This document shows, in pieces, positions 8,948-17,839 of a stretch of 64,000 bases of DNA. The translations under genes and the position numbers were made by a program. This DNA comes from Melioribacteraceae bacterium 4301-Me (GTDB taxonomy: Bacteria; Bacteroidota; Ignavibacteria; Ignavibacteriales; Melioribacteraceae): contig JBGORM010000006.1 of assembly GCA_041538185.1 (NCBI GenBank), forward strand, positions 221,949-285,948, written 5' to 3'. The notes beneath the pieces are model-generated. The model was not told where the DNA came from. It was given only the letters and a program-made list of their open reading frames with translations, and did not search any database. Position 1 is the stretch's first letter, and each line of letters starts with the position of its first letter.

Positions 8948-11050
8948 ATGGTAATGGACTTAAAAAAACTTACCAAGCTATTAAGGAAACCTTACCTAAT
9001 TTCGAAGAGGTGGCTTCAAAAAAGAATTGATAAAATTACGCTGCCAGACTATACTGTTTTTTCAATATTTGCAATAATAACTGGAATAGTAGTAGGCTTT
9101 GCAGCCGTATTTTTTCATGATTCCATAACTTTTTTCAATAAAGTATTCTTTAATCAAACAACAAGCGGTTTATTCTTTTTAGGCACTGCGGCTGTAGTTG
9201 CAATACCGGCTCTCGGCATGCTCATTCAAGCAATAATGATAATTCTTTCACCTAATGTAGCTCGACATAAAGGAGTGTCAGAAGTAATAAAGGCCGTAGC
9301 AATTAGAGGGGGACACATACCTCTTCGAACAACCATTTTTCATTTTATAGCGCCTGTAATTAGCATTGGTTCAGGAAATACCGTAGGACCCGAAGGACCA
9401 GCAGCTCAGATTGGGGGTGGATTAGCCAGCAAGCTCGCAAGTTTATTTAAACTTTCTGATTCAAGAAAAAGAATATTCACAGCAGCAGGTGCAGGTGCGG
9501 CTATAGCCGCTATTTTTAATACACCAATGGGAGGCATCTTTTTTGCCTTAGAAGTAGTTCTGCTTAATGATTTTCAAACAGCAACTTTTTCAGCTCTAAT
9601 TCTTTCCTCGGTTACTGCAAGTACAATTTCAAGAATATTCCTCGGCAATAAATCTGTCTTTAATTTTGTCAGTCCATCTATTGGCAGTTACCAAAATCTG
9701 TATCTTTACGCAATACTTGGAATTTTGGCCGGCTTAATTTCATTAGCCTTTATTCGCTATTCTGATATGCTTGATAAGTTTATTAGAAAAAAACTAATAA
9801 AAATATTTCCACAATGGATATTAATGACTTTTGTCGGTTTATTAATGGGAATCTCAGGATATTTTTATAAAGACATTTTTGGAATAGGCTACATTGGAAT
9901 TAACCATATACTTGCTCAATTACTCACTTGGAAAGTTGTTCTTGTTTTACTTGTCCTGAAGTTCATCTTAGTACCTCTCATTTTAAATACTGGTGGATTT
10001 GGCGGAACATTTGCACCATCTTTATTTATGGGGGCTTGTGTTGGTTACTTATTTGCACTTGCACTAAATTATTTTTGGGGATTTGGAGTTGATACAACAG
10101 CATTTATTTTAGTAGGCATGGGGGCTATTCTTGGCGGAGCGAACTCTATCCCTATCTCTGCAATTCTGATAATATTTGAAATGACAAAAGACTATTCCTT
10201 TATCATTCCGCTAATGATAGCAGTTGTAGCAAGCACAATGATTGTTCAAATCTCACTTAAAGGCTCGGTTCATGTTAAACATCTTGAGGACCAAGGCTAT
10301 AGGCTTGCCATTGGAAGGCAACATAGTATTCTGCGAAACAAACATGTGAATGAACTAATGAGAAAAGATGTTGTCCTAATTCCTGAAAATACACCTCTTT
10401 CAAGTATTGTAGTTAAATTAATGAACTTACCTCATAGCACTTTTTACGTGGTAGATAACAAAGATAATATTGTAGGAATAATTACAGAAACAGAACTAAG
10501 GCCAATTATAACCGAATATGAACACATTAGAGAAGTATTAGTTGCACGTGATATAGCAAATTCAAATTTTGTTACTGTTTACGAAACTGATAACCTTGAC
10601 CATGTAATGAAAATTTTTGAGAGCAAGGATATTGATGAATTACCCGTTGTTTCGTCATCAAACCCTACTAAAATAATAGGAACAATTTGGCGCCAGGATG
10701 TAATTGCTGCATACAACAAAGAAAGCTTGAAATACAATGTTGCTGACAGTTTTGCGAGTGAATTGCGTTCCATTGATAAAATAGGCATATCCAAAGTTGC
10801 TGATGGTTATTCAATAATTGAGAAAAAAGTAAATCACAATTTCGTAGGTAAAACACTTGCTCAATTAAAATTAAGAAATAATTATGGCCTGGAAGTACTA
10901 ATGATAAAACATTCTCCTTCTGCTTTTGATTCAATTGAAGAGCAGCCAGAATTAATAGTTCCAGACCCAAACTATGTAATTAAAGATGATGATGTGCTTG
11001 TGCTCTTTGGAGCAGATGACAAAATAGCTAAGACAAATGATTGGAAGTAA
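8948..11050 (+). CDS. ClC-type chloride channel with CBS pair and RCK_C domain
   Basis: This 700-residue membrane protein has a ClC core in about residues 35-440, with GSGNTVGPEGP (gating glutamate region), FNTPMGGIFFALE and GGFGGTFAPSLFMGA. A CBS pair follows (about 465-595: VNELMRKDVVLIPENTPL and ARDIANSNFVTV), then a C-terminal TrkA-C/RCK_C domain (about 610-695). It should move chloride, with cytoplasmic nucleotide or ligand control. In the GIFFALEVV segment, a valine stands where antiporters such as the E. coli exchanger carry the proton glutamate, which hints at a channel mechanism; this alignment was made by eye. A second in-frame ATG lies two codons downstream. Confidence 0.92.
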   Translation: MVMDLKKLTKLLRKPYLISKRWLQKRIDKITLPDYTVFSIFAIITGIVVGFAAVFFHDSITFFNKVFFNQTTSGLFFLGTAAVVAIPALGMLIQAIMIILSPNVARHKGVSEVIKAVAIRGGHIPLRTTIFHFIAPVISIGSGNTVGPEGPAAQIGGGLASKLASLFKLSDSRKRIFTAAGAGAAIAAIFNTPMGGIFFALEVVLLNDFQTATFSALILSSVTASTISRIFLGNKSVFNFVSPSIGSYQNLYLYAILGILAGLISLAFIRYSDMLDKFIRKKLIKIFPQWILMTFVGLLMGISGYFYKDIFGIGYIGINHILAQLLTWKVVLVLLVLKFILVPLILNTGGFGGTFAPSLFMGACVGYLFALALNYFWGFGVDTTAFILVGMGAILGGANSIPISAILIIFEMTKDYSFIIPLMIAVVASTMIVQISLKGSVHVKHLEDQGYRLAIGRQHSILRNKHVNELMRKDVVLIPENTPLSSIVVKLMNLPHSTFYVVDNKDNIVGIITETELRPIITEYEHIREVLVARDIANSNFVTVYETDNLDHVMKIFESKDIDELPVVSSSNPTKIIGTIWRQDVIAAYNKESLKYNVADSFASELRSIDKIGISKVADGYSIIEKKVNHNFVGKTLAQLKLRNNYGLEVLMIKHSPSAFDSIEEQPELIVPDPNYVIKDDDVLVLFGADDKIAKTNDWK

Positions 11051-11145
11051 ATAATTAAGAGTTCATGCAACAAAATAAATGTTTTTTATGGGTTTGTTAT
11101 TGCTTGTCTTACCTGAGGGGCAGATTTTTTAGCAAAAGTTTTGGT

Positions 11146-12210
11146 TCACTTTTTTTCTTTTATTACATATTCTTTGTCACTCTGTGAGTTATGCACCATT
11201 ATCTCTCCTAAAAGTCCAACAGCAAAAAACTGAACACCAACAATAATTAACAACATTCCAAGAAATAATAGAGGACGGTTGTAAAGCGGTTTTCCAGAAA
11301 TCCACTCATAACTCAAATATGCGTTGATTATAACGCCCAAAACGAAAGATAAAAATCCAAAAAAACCAAATAAGTGCATTGGACGTTTTATATATCTAGT
11401 GATAAATATTACTGTAATTAAGTCCACAAATCCTTTGAAAAATCTCGATATGCCAAATTTAGTTTTCCCATAACGACGCGGGTGATGTTTGACGACAATT
11501 TCTGTAACTGAAAATCCTTTCCAGTTTGCAAGTACGGGTATATATCTGTGTAACTCTCCATAAACATTTATACTTTGTACTACCTGTCGACGATAAGCTT
11601 TTAATCCGCAATTAAAGTCATGTATTTTTATACCTGTAAGCAGACGCGTAACAAAATTAAAAAAACGAGAAGAATATTTTTTAACGAAAGGGTCAAATCT
11701 TTTTTTCTTCCAGCCAGAAACCATATCAAAACCCTCTTCAAGTTTTGAAAGGAGGTTAGGTATTTCGTTTGGGTCATCCTGCAAATCCGCATCCATAGTA
11801 ATGACTGCATCGCCTGTAACATACTTAAAACCTATTTGCAGAGCTGCAGATTTCCCATAGTTCTTTCTAAAACTTATATACCTTATATGATTATCGGTCT
11901 TACTTAAGGATTTAATATGCTCTAATGACTTATCATTACTGCCGTCGTCTACAAAGATAACTTCGTAATCGGATGAAATATTTTTTAATACTTTTTTAAT
12001 TTCTTGATACAATGGAAAAATCGACTCCTCTTCATCAAAAAGAGGTATTACAATAGAGACTTTTTTAAAAGAAACTTGCTTTATTGATCTTTGTTCTAAC
12101 TCACTTGGTATTTGTTTTGGACGTCTTTTATGATAATAAAAACGTCTTACGGGCTTTTTTATCTGCGAACCTTGCGAAGTGTGACTCTGAGGTTTATTGT
12201 TCTGTTCCAA
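11146..12210 (-). CDS. GT2 glycosyltransferase, dolichol-phosphate-mannose-synthase/GtrB type
   Basis: A 354-residue membrane-linked glycosyltransferase. The GT-A fold begins at about residue 48 (VSIVIPLFDEEES), with FVDDGSNDKS, the metal and nucleotide motif MDADLQDDPNEIP and DFNCGLKAYRR. Two C-terminal transmembrane helices follow (LFGFFGFLSFVLGVIINAYL and LLFLGMLLIIVGVQFFAVGL). It probably moves a sugar from a nucleotide sugar to a polyprenyl phosphate. The frame begins at TTG 12210 behind AGGA and a T-run; no ATG precedes the catalytic domain, so TTG is accepted. The first ~45 residues are basic and look disordered. The following gene is divergent. Confidence 0.88.
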   Translation of the reverse strand: MEQNNKPQSHTSQGSQIKKPVRRFYYHKRRPKQIPSELEQRSIKQVSFKKVSIVIPLFDEEESIFPLYQEIKKVLKNISSDYEVIFVDDGSNDKSLEHIKSLSKTDNHIRYISFRKNYGKSAALQIGFKYVTGDAVITMDADLQDDPNEIPNLLSKLEEGFDMVSGWKKKRFDPFVKKYSSRFFNFVTRLLTGIKIHDFNCGLKAYRRQVVQSINVYGELHRYIPVLANWKGFSVTEIVVKHHPRRYGKTKFGISRFFKGFVDLITVIFITRYIKRPMHLFGFFGFLSFVLGVIINAYLSYEWISGKPLYNRPLLFLGMLLIIVGVQFFAVGLLGEIMVHNSQSDKEYVIKEKK

Positions 12211-12340
12211 AAAAAAATCCTGTTTATATATAACTTAACCAAAATTAAAAGAATGCTCACCTAAAATCAATTTGGTCAGTTGATTATTATTTGAAACTTG
12301 ATTTTCGTTTAATTAGATTAATAAAAAAATAATAAAGATT

Positions 12341-12682
12341 ATGGGTGCAATTGTTTTTTGGGGATTAGTTAGAGTTGCCTTGCTTATGCCTGCTTTATGG
12401 ATTTTGTATTCAGTGATAGATCCTAAGTATTGGTGGACTCTACTAATTCTGTCGGTTTATGGAATTATAATTCATCCTGCTGTTATTCAGTACAATCTTT
12501 TTATGGAAAAAAACAAAGAAATAATTACAGGTACACTTTGTTCTTCCTGCCGCTATTTTGATAAATCCGCAGTTCTCTGCCTTAAACATGATGAACACCC
12601 CACAACTAATTATTTACCTTGCGATGGTATTGACTGGGAAATGAAACAAAATGATTGGGAAGAAACTGAATCTTATCTGTGA
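12341..12682 (+). CDS. Small membrane protein with a four-cysteine C-terminal segment, unknown
   Basis: This 113-residue protein has two hydrophobic segments (IVFWGLVRVALLMPALWILY and YWWTLLILSVYGIIIHPAVI). Its cytoplasmic-looking tail contains CSSC, a further Cys in VLCLKH and another in YLPCDG, a spacing that could bind zinc or an iron-sulfur cluster. I do not recognise a named family. It is isolated: the GT2 gene is divergent and the arginine operon starts 478 bp later. Confidence 0.65.
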   Translation: MGAIVFWGLVRVALLMPALWILYSVIDPKYWWTLLILSVYGIIIHPAVIQYNLFMEKNKEIITGTLCSSCRYFDKSAVLCLKHDEHPTTNYLPCDGIDWEMKQNDWEETESYL

Positions 12683-12694
12683 GTCAAGGTCAAG

Positions 12695-12741
12695 GTAAAA
12701 AGATAAAAGTAAAAAGATAAAAGTAAAAAGATAAAAGTAAA
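12695..12741 (+). repeat. Tandem repeat, 14-bp unit x 3 plus partial
   Basis: Three exact copies of GTAAAAAGATAAAA at 12695, 12709 and 12723 are followed by a partial copy at 12737. They directly follow the stop of the membrane protein gene and a GTCAAGGTCAAGG doublet. This is a simple slippage-type repeat of variable copy number. Confidence 0.9.
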
Positions 12742-12877
12742 GAGGGTGTAAGAGTAATGCGCACTGCATTAAAAGTCGTGCACATTTGACCTTCTCAAAA
12801 AACTATTTGCTTTTGTGCAGGTAGATTCTTCCGTCTTATCTTTTAAGCCGTATTTATTTGGCTAATTAAATTGATTA

Positions 12878-12910
12878 GTATTATAATACATTAAAACTGT
12901 ATTATTATAC
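12878..12910. promoter_or_regulatory. Candidate tandem ArgR (ARG) boxes upstream of argC
   Basis: GTATTATAATAC at 12878-12889 is a perfect 12-bp palindrome, and GTATTATTATAC at 12899-12910 is a near copy. Their start-to-start spacing is 21 bp, two helical turns, the spacing known for paired ARG boxes bound by hexameric ArgR. The operon encodes its own ArgR. The sequence differs from the enteric box and the pair lies about 85-115 bp upstream of the predicted promoter, so this is a hypothesis. Confidence 0.35.
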
Positions 12911-12971
12911 GTATTTTCTCTCGTAAAACTTTCTATAATCAAAAAATCTTGCAACTATATTCATTTTATTC

Positions 12972-13002
12972 TTGACATATATTAGATATGTATTTAGATT
13001 TG
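12972..13002 (+). promoter_or_regulatory. Candidate promoter for the arg operon
   Basis: TTGACA at 12972 and TAGATTTG at 12995-13002 match the Bacteroidota-type -33 TTG and -7 TAnnTTTG elements with 20 bp between them. Transcription would start near 13009, giving a leader of about 150 nt before argC. Confidence 0.45.
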
Positions 13003-13160
13003 ACCAAGTTATTTTTGCGAGTAAATGCAAGTGAAAATTTATTTTTATCCTTTGGACAGTTCAATTTCTTTTCGCCCCCGATTAAGACGCATGCCACGTA
13101 GAAGGTAATTAATACCTTTTCAACTAAATATTTATCAACAAAAGAAAAAGGTTTTTTAAT

Positions 13161-14195
13161 ATGATATCAGTTGGTATTATTGGAGGCAGTGGTTATTTAG
13201 GGAAAAAGTTAATTCAATTTTGCAACGAACATCCTTACATTGATGATTTTACTGTTTATGCAAATACAACTGCAGGTAATAATTTGCTTTCTGTTTTTCC
13301 TGAGTTCAAAGGTTTTGTTAATAATAAATTAATTCTTCCTATTAAGGATATTTCGTTTTCGCATGATGTTTATTTTTTTGCGCTTCCACATGGTGAGGCA
13401 ATTAAATTGATACCTTCCCTTTTGTCAATTGGGAAAAAAGTAATTGACTTAAGTGGGGATTTTAGGCTCGATTCAGCAGCTGATTATGAGAAATGGTATG
13501 GATTAGAGCACACAGCACCGAATCTATTAAAAGAAAAATTATATGGACTGGCAGATAAAAAAAATTATTATGTTAATGATGCAAAACTAATTGCAAATCC
13601 TGGGTGTTATCCGACTGCAGCTTTACTTTCAGTTTTGCCACTGGTGCTCAAATACGGAAGTGAAATTATTTCGCTTTCGATTGTAGCTTATTCGGGAACT
13701 AGTGGTGCTGGAAAATCTCCCAAAACTGATTTACTTTTATCAGAAATGGATGGGAATGTAAAAGCATACAACGTGCATAAACATCGTCATGAACCTGAAA
13801 TATTACAGGAATTGAAAAAAAATGGATTTATCTCACATTTCTCTTTTACTACACATTTACTGCCGATTAGCGTTGGCATTTATTCAACTTCTATAGCGCA
13901 TTTGTCAACTGAATTAAAACATGAGGATGTAATTGATGTTTATGAAGAATACTATTCATCATCTCATTTTGTAAGGTTAAGACAAACACCACCAGAGCTT
14001 AACTGGGTTGTAGGAACTAATTTTTGTGATATAAACGTTTCCGTAAAAGGAAACTCAGTGATTCTGACTTCGGCAATAGATAATTTAATTAAAGGTGGTG
14101 CGGGACAGGCAATCCAGAATATGAATAAATTATTTAAATGGGAAGAGTTTACAGGACTAATAACTAAGAGGGAAAAAGATGTATCAGTTTATTAA
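13161..14195 (+). CDS. argC: N-acetyl-gamma-glutamyl-phosphate reductase
   Basis: A 344-residue NADPH-dependent enzyme that reduces N-acetylglutamyl phosphate to the semialdehyde, third step of arginine synthesis. The N-terminus has the Rossmann motif GIIGGSGYLGKKL. The catalytic cysteine is C149 in NPGCYPTAALL, and the downstream block AYSGTSGAGK is conserved. It is the first gene of the operon and overlaps argJ by 17 bp, so the two are translationally coupled. Length is typical of the family. Confidence 0.96.
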   Translation: MISVGIIGGSGYLGKKLIQFCNEHPYIDDFTVYANTTAGNNLLSVFPEFKGFVNNKLILPIKDISFSHDVYFFALPHGEAIKLIPSLLSIGKKVIDLSGDFRLDSAADYEKWYGLEHTAPNLLKEKLYGLADKKNYYVNDAKLIANPGCYPTAALLSVLPLVLKYGSEIISLSIVAYSGTSGAGKSPKTDLLLSEMDGNVKAYNVHKHRHEPEILQELKKNGFISHFSFTTHLLPISVGIYSTSIAHLSTELKHEDVIDVYEEYYSSSHFVRLRQTPPELNWVVGTNFCDINVSVKGNSVILTSAIDNLIKGGAGQAIQNMNKLFKWEEFTGLITKREKDVSVY

Positions 14196-15384
14196 TGAAG
14201 GCTCTGTTACTTCTCCAAAAGGATTTAAAGCTGCTGGTATTTTTTGCGGTATAAAAAAGAGAAAAAAAGATCTCGCATTAATAGTTTCAGATAAGTTATG
14301 TAACGCTGCTGCTGTATACACACTAAATAAAGTTAAAGCGGCACCACTACTAGTTTCAAAAGAAATTACAGATAAGGATATTCAAGTAAAAGCCGTATTG
14401 ATTAATTCCGGTAACGCTAATGCTTGTACTGGCGAAGACGGTTTTATGGATGCAAAATTTACACAAGAATATTGTGCAGATAAATTAAATGTTAGTCCGG
14501 AAAATGTACTAATAAGTTCGACTGGTGTAATTGGTGTAAAATTACCTGTTCAAAAGGTTATTAGCGGGATAGATCAAATTATTAATGTTTTATCAGAAAA
14601 AGGCGGAATCGATGCAGCAGAAGCTATAATGACTACTGATACGAAAATTAAATCATTTGCCGTAAAGGTAAGACTTTCGAACGGAGAAACTACAATCGGA
14701 GCGATATGTAAAGGCAGCGGAATGATTATGCCTAATATGGCAACTATGCTTGCTTTCATAACTACTGATGCACAAATACAAAAACCTCTTTTAAAAAAAT
14801 TGTTAGTCAATTCCGTAAATATTTCTTTTAATAAAATTTCAGTTGATGGGGAGACAAGTACAAATGATATGGTTGTTTTGCTTTCCAACGGTTTGAGTGG
14901 CGTTGAAGTTATTGAGGGAAGCAGCGACGAAAAATTGTTTCAAAAAGCATTAAATGCTATTTCAATTGAAATGGCAAAATCAATTGTAGCCGACGGCGAG
15001 GGTGCAACAAAACTTATTACTATCAATGTTACCGGCGCTGATACACAAGAAGATGCTGACCTGGTCGGAAAGTCGCTGGCTAATTCTAATTTACTTAAGA
15101 CGGCTCTCTACGGCAACGATGCGAACTGGGGAAGAATTATGTCGGCTGCAGGTATGAGTGGTGCAAATTTCGACCCTGCTAAAGTCTCAATCAGTTTTGA
15201 TGACCACGAAGTGTTACTGCCCCATTTTCAAGTTATGTTAAATGAGGAAATCGCTTATAAAATATTATCTAAAAAGGAGTACTCTATAAATGTGAATTTG
15301 AACGGTGGCGACTTTTCATCTACATGGTGGACTTGCGATTTCTCAGAAGAATATGTTAAAATTAATGCTAATTATAGAACTTAA
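14179..15384 (+). CDS. argJ: Bifunctional glutamate N-acetyltransferase / ornithine acetyltransferase
   Basis: This 401-residue protein recycles the acetyl group from acetylornithine to glutamate. It is an Ntn-type enzyme that cleaves itself before a threonine; here the site is in MPNMATMLAF (T189), preceded by KGSGMI. Its presence indicates the cyclic acetyl route rather than the succinylated route of many Bacteroidia. Whether it is also active with acetyl-CoA cannot be read from sequence, though no separate argA is in the cluster. Confidence 0.95.
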   Translation: MYQFINEGSVTSPKGFKAAGIFCGIKKRKKDLALIVSDKLCNAAAVYTLNKVKAAPLLVSKEITDKDIQVKAVLINSGNANACTGEDGFMDAKFTQEYCADKLNVSPENVLISSTGVIGVKLPVQKVISGIDQIINVLSEKGGIDAAEAIMTTDTKIKSFAVKVRLSNGETTIGAICKGSGMIMPNMATMLAFITTDAQIQKPLLKKLLVNSVNISFNKISVDGETSTNDMVVLLSNGLSGVEVIEGSSDEKLFQKALNAISIEMAKSIVADGEGATKLITINVTGADTQEDADLVGKSLANSNLLKTALYGNDANWGRIMSAAGMSGANFDPAKVSISFDDHEVLLPHFQVMLNEEIAYKILSKKEYSINVNLNGGDFSSTWWTCDFSEEYVKINANYRT

Positions 15385-15395
15385 TTGGAGTATAT

Positions 15396-16175
15396 ATGAA
15401 AATAGCTGTACTTAAAATAAGTGGAAAATCCCTTGAAACTTTTTTTGATAGTAATAGATGGGAAACCCCATTAAAAAAATTAAGAATGGTTTACGACGGG
15501 ATTGTAATTGTCCACGGTGCCGGGAAAAATATTACTGAATGGTCTAAAGCACTTGGACATGAAGTTAAATTTATTAATGGACAGAGAGTTACTTCAAAAG
15601 AAGTGATGGACGTTGTTGCTGCAGTTCAAAGCGGTCTGCTTAATTCAAAAATTGTCAGCAAATTGAATTCAATTGGTATTAAAGCTATTGGTTTAACTGG
15701 AATTGACCGTGGGAGTTTTGTGGCAAAAATAATAGACAAAAACTTGGGCTACGTAGGAATTCCAGAATTAGTAAAACCAATCGATTGGATCTATGACCTG
15801 CTGAATGAAAAAGTTGTACCGGTTTTTTCAAGTATCTGTAGAGATAAAGAAGGCAATTTAATTAATGTTAATGCCGATATTTTTACGGAAGTCCTTTCTA
15901 CTTCATTAAAAGCTGAAAGCGTTTTCTTCTTGTCTGATATTAATGGCGTAATTATTAACGGCGCGGTTCAGAAATATATAAATGAACGTGAAATCATTGA
16001 AGGTATTAGTAATGGTGAAATTACAGAAGGTATGATTCCTAAGCTTAATAGCTGTGTAGAACTGCTGAATAAAGGAATTAAAAAAGTTTGGATAGGTTCA
16101 ACAAATTTGGAGAGTATATTTGAAAGCGTATCAAACGACCAACAAGTCGGTACATGGATCGTTCAGTCATCTTAA
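15396..16175 (+). CDS. argB: Acetylglutamate kinase
   Basis: This 259-residue amino-acid kinase phosphorylates N-acetylglutamate. Visible motifs are the N-terminal KISGKS, the nucleotide loop VIVHGAGKN, INGQRVTSKEVMDVV for substrate binding and AIGLTGIDRGSF. The loop reads HGAG where most family members have HGGG, and the product is somewhat short. By operon context argB is the safe call. The gene starts 11 bp after argJ with GGAG in front. Its 3' end overlaps the accepted argD start by 56 bp. Confidence 0.88.
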   Translation: MKIAVLKISGKSLETFFDSNRWETPLKKLRMVYDGIVIVHGAGKNITEWSKALGHEVKFINGQRVTSKEVMDVVAAVQSGLLNSKIVSKLNSIGIKAIGLTGIDRGSFVAKIIDKNLGYVGIPELVKPIDWIYDLLNEKVVPVFSSICRDKEGNLINVNADIFTEVLSTSLKAESVFFLSDINGVIINGAVQKYINEREIIEGISNGEITEGMIPKLNSCVELLNKGIKKVWIGSTNLESIFESVSNDQQVGTWIVQSS

Positions 16176-17334
16176 AATAGCCGATACTGAAGATCATTTA
16201 TTAAAAAATTATTCGAGAGCACCAATAGATTTTGTTAAAGGAAAAGGTGCTTATCTTTATGATTCTACTGGTAAAGAATATCTCGACTTTTTATGTGGAA
16301 TTGCTGTTACATCTTTTGGACATAGCAATCCTCAAATTAAAGAAGCAGTAGAAGAACAAGTAAAAAGATTGTGGCATGTCTCGAATTTATTTATTTCTTC
16401 TGGACAAAAAATTTTAGCCGACAAATTATATCTGCGTTCTTCTTTAGAATATGCGTTCTTTTGTAATTCGGGTACTGAGGCGAACGAAGCAGCAATAAAA
16501 TTTGCAAGAAAATGGGGAAATGGCAAATTCCAGATAATTACTGCTCTTGGAGGATTTCATGGGAGAACATACGGCAGTCTTTCAGCTTCTGGCCAATATA
16601 AATTGTGGGAAGGATTCTTCCCCTTGACACCAGGCTTCTTATATGTACCTTTTGGTGATATTGAAGCAATTGAAAATTCATTCGGTCCACATGTAGTTGC
16701 TGTGATGCTTGAACCAATTCAAGGCGAGAAAGGAATAATAATTCCTCCAGAAGGATATTTAAAGGAGGTAAGAAAATTTTGCGATGAAAAAGGAATACTA
16801 TTAATCCTCGATGAAGTGCAGGCAGGAGTGGGAAGAACAGGAAAATTCTTCGCTTACGAGTATGAAAATATAAAACCTGATATTGTGACATTGGCAAAGG
16901 GAATAGCTAATGGTATTCCGCTTGGGGCTACTTTGTGTTCAAAAAAAATTGGTGATGTAATTAATCCTGGAGATCATGGCTCAACCTTCGGTGGAAATCC
17001 CATAGCTGTTGCAGCAGCTAATAAAGTTTTAGATTTAATTAGTGATGAGTTACTGAATCATATTTTTGAAATGGGAGAAAAAATTAAAAACGAAATTTCA
17101 TCTTTGAATTCTAATGTGATTAAAGAAGTACGAGGTAAAGGTTTGATGATTGGCGTTGAATTAAATGATGGCTTTTCAGCAAAGCAAATTGTATCTAATT
17201 TATTAAATGAAGGAGTTATTGTTGGCACTTCCGGAGATGCGGTGCTTAGAATTCTCCCCCCCTTTATTGTAGGAGAAACAGAGATAGAAAAGTTTATTGG
17301 CATATTTAAAAATGTATTGAAAAAACTAATTTGA
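16120..17334 (+). CDS. argD: Acetylornithine aminotransferase
   Basis: This 404-residue class-III PLP aminotransferase makes N-acetylornithine. The PLP lysine is in TLAKGIANGIPLGA, the cofactor-binding aspartate is in LLILDEVQAGVGRTGKF, and GTEANEAAIKFAR is conserved. The only reasonable start is TTG 16120, preceded by GGAGAG at proper spacing; no ATG occurs before the conserved domain. That start lies inside argB, giving an unusual 56-bp overlap, and adds about 20 residues before the common family start. Confidence 0.92.
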   Translation: MKAYQTTNKSVHGSFSHLKIADTEDHLLKNYSRAPIDFVKGKGAYLYDSTGKEYLDFLCGIAVTSFGHSNPQIKEAVEEQVKRLWHVSNLFISSGQKILADKLYLRSSLEYAFFCNSGTEANEAAIKFARKWGNGKFQIITALGGFHGRTYGSLSASGQYKLWEGFFPLTPGFLYVPFGDIEAIENSFGPHVVAVMLEPIQGEKGIIIPPEGYLKEVRKFCDEKGILLILDEVQAGVGRTGKFFAYEYENIKPDIVTLAKGIANGIPLGATLCSKKIGDVINPGDHGSTFGGNPIAVAAANKVLDLISDELLNHIFEMGEKIKNEISSLNSNVIKEVRGKGLMIGVELNDGFSAKQIVSNLLNEGVIVGTSGDAVLRILPPFIVGETEIEKFIGIFKNVLKKLI

Positions 17335-17360
17335 CTATCTAACAAAAAAACAGGTGAAAT

Positions 17361-17813
17361 ATGTCGGCTAAACTAAAAAGACAGAATGTTATAAAAGAAA
17401 TTCTCGCTACAAAAGTTGTAAGCACACACGAAGACCTTATTGAGTTATTAAAAAAGGAACATATTTATGTTACCCAGGCAACATTGAGCCGCGATTTTGC
17501 TGAAATGGGGGTGATAAGAACAATTGTAGGTAATACTCCAAAGTATTTGCTTAATCCTGAAGAATCAGGCAGAAAGATTTCTAAACTGATAAGTTTTGAA
17601 ATAATTAGCGTAGAACATAACGAGGCGTTAATTGTTGTTAGAACTTTAGCCGGCAGAGCACAAGGTGTAGCACATTATATCGACCGATTAAATGTACCGG
17701 AAATTTTAGGAACTGTAGGTGGCGACGATACAGTGCTCGTAATTCCAAACTCAACTAAAAACCTGCCAAAAGTTGTTGAACTAATTAAAGAAATGATGAC
17801 AGATAAATTATAA
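17361..17813 (+). CDS. argR: Arginine repressor ArgR
   Basis: This 150-residue regulator has an N-terminal winged helix ([20 protein letters not shown] and [16 protein letters not shown]). A C-terminal oligomerisation and arginine-binding domain ends in [13 protein letters not shown]. With arginine bound, the hexamer should repress arg genes. It sits inside the operon it presumably controls, between argD and argG. Candidate binding sites lie upstream of argC. Confidence 0.95.
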   Translation: MSAKLKRQNVIKEILATKVVSTHEDLIELLKKEHIYVTQATLSRDFAEMGVIRTIVGNTPKYLLNPEESGRKISKLISFEIISVEHNEALIVVRTLAGRAQGVAHYIDRLNVPEILGTVGGDDTVLVIPNSTKNLPKVVELIKEMMTDKL

Positions 17814-17839
17814 ACAAATTTAAAGGAAGGAGAATCAAA

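Larger units (their letters stand above)
12683..13160. other. Intergenic leader of the arginine operon
   Basis: These 478 bp carry no gene. They contain a 14-bp tandem repeat just after the membrane protein gene, two related 12-bp palindromes 21 bp apart (12878 and 12899), a promoter-like pair at 12972-13002, and a short hairpin AAGGTA-ATTAA-TACCTT at 13102-13118 in the likely 5' leader of argC. Confidence 0.5.
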
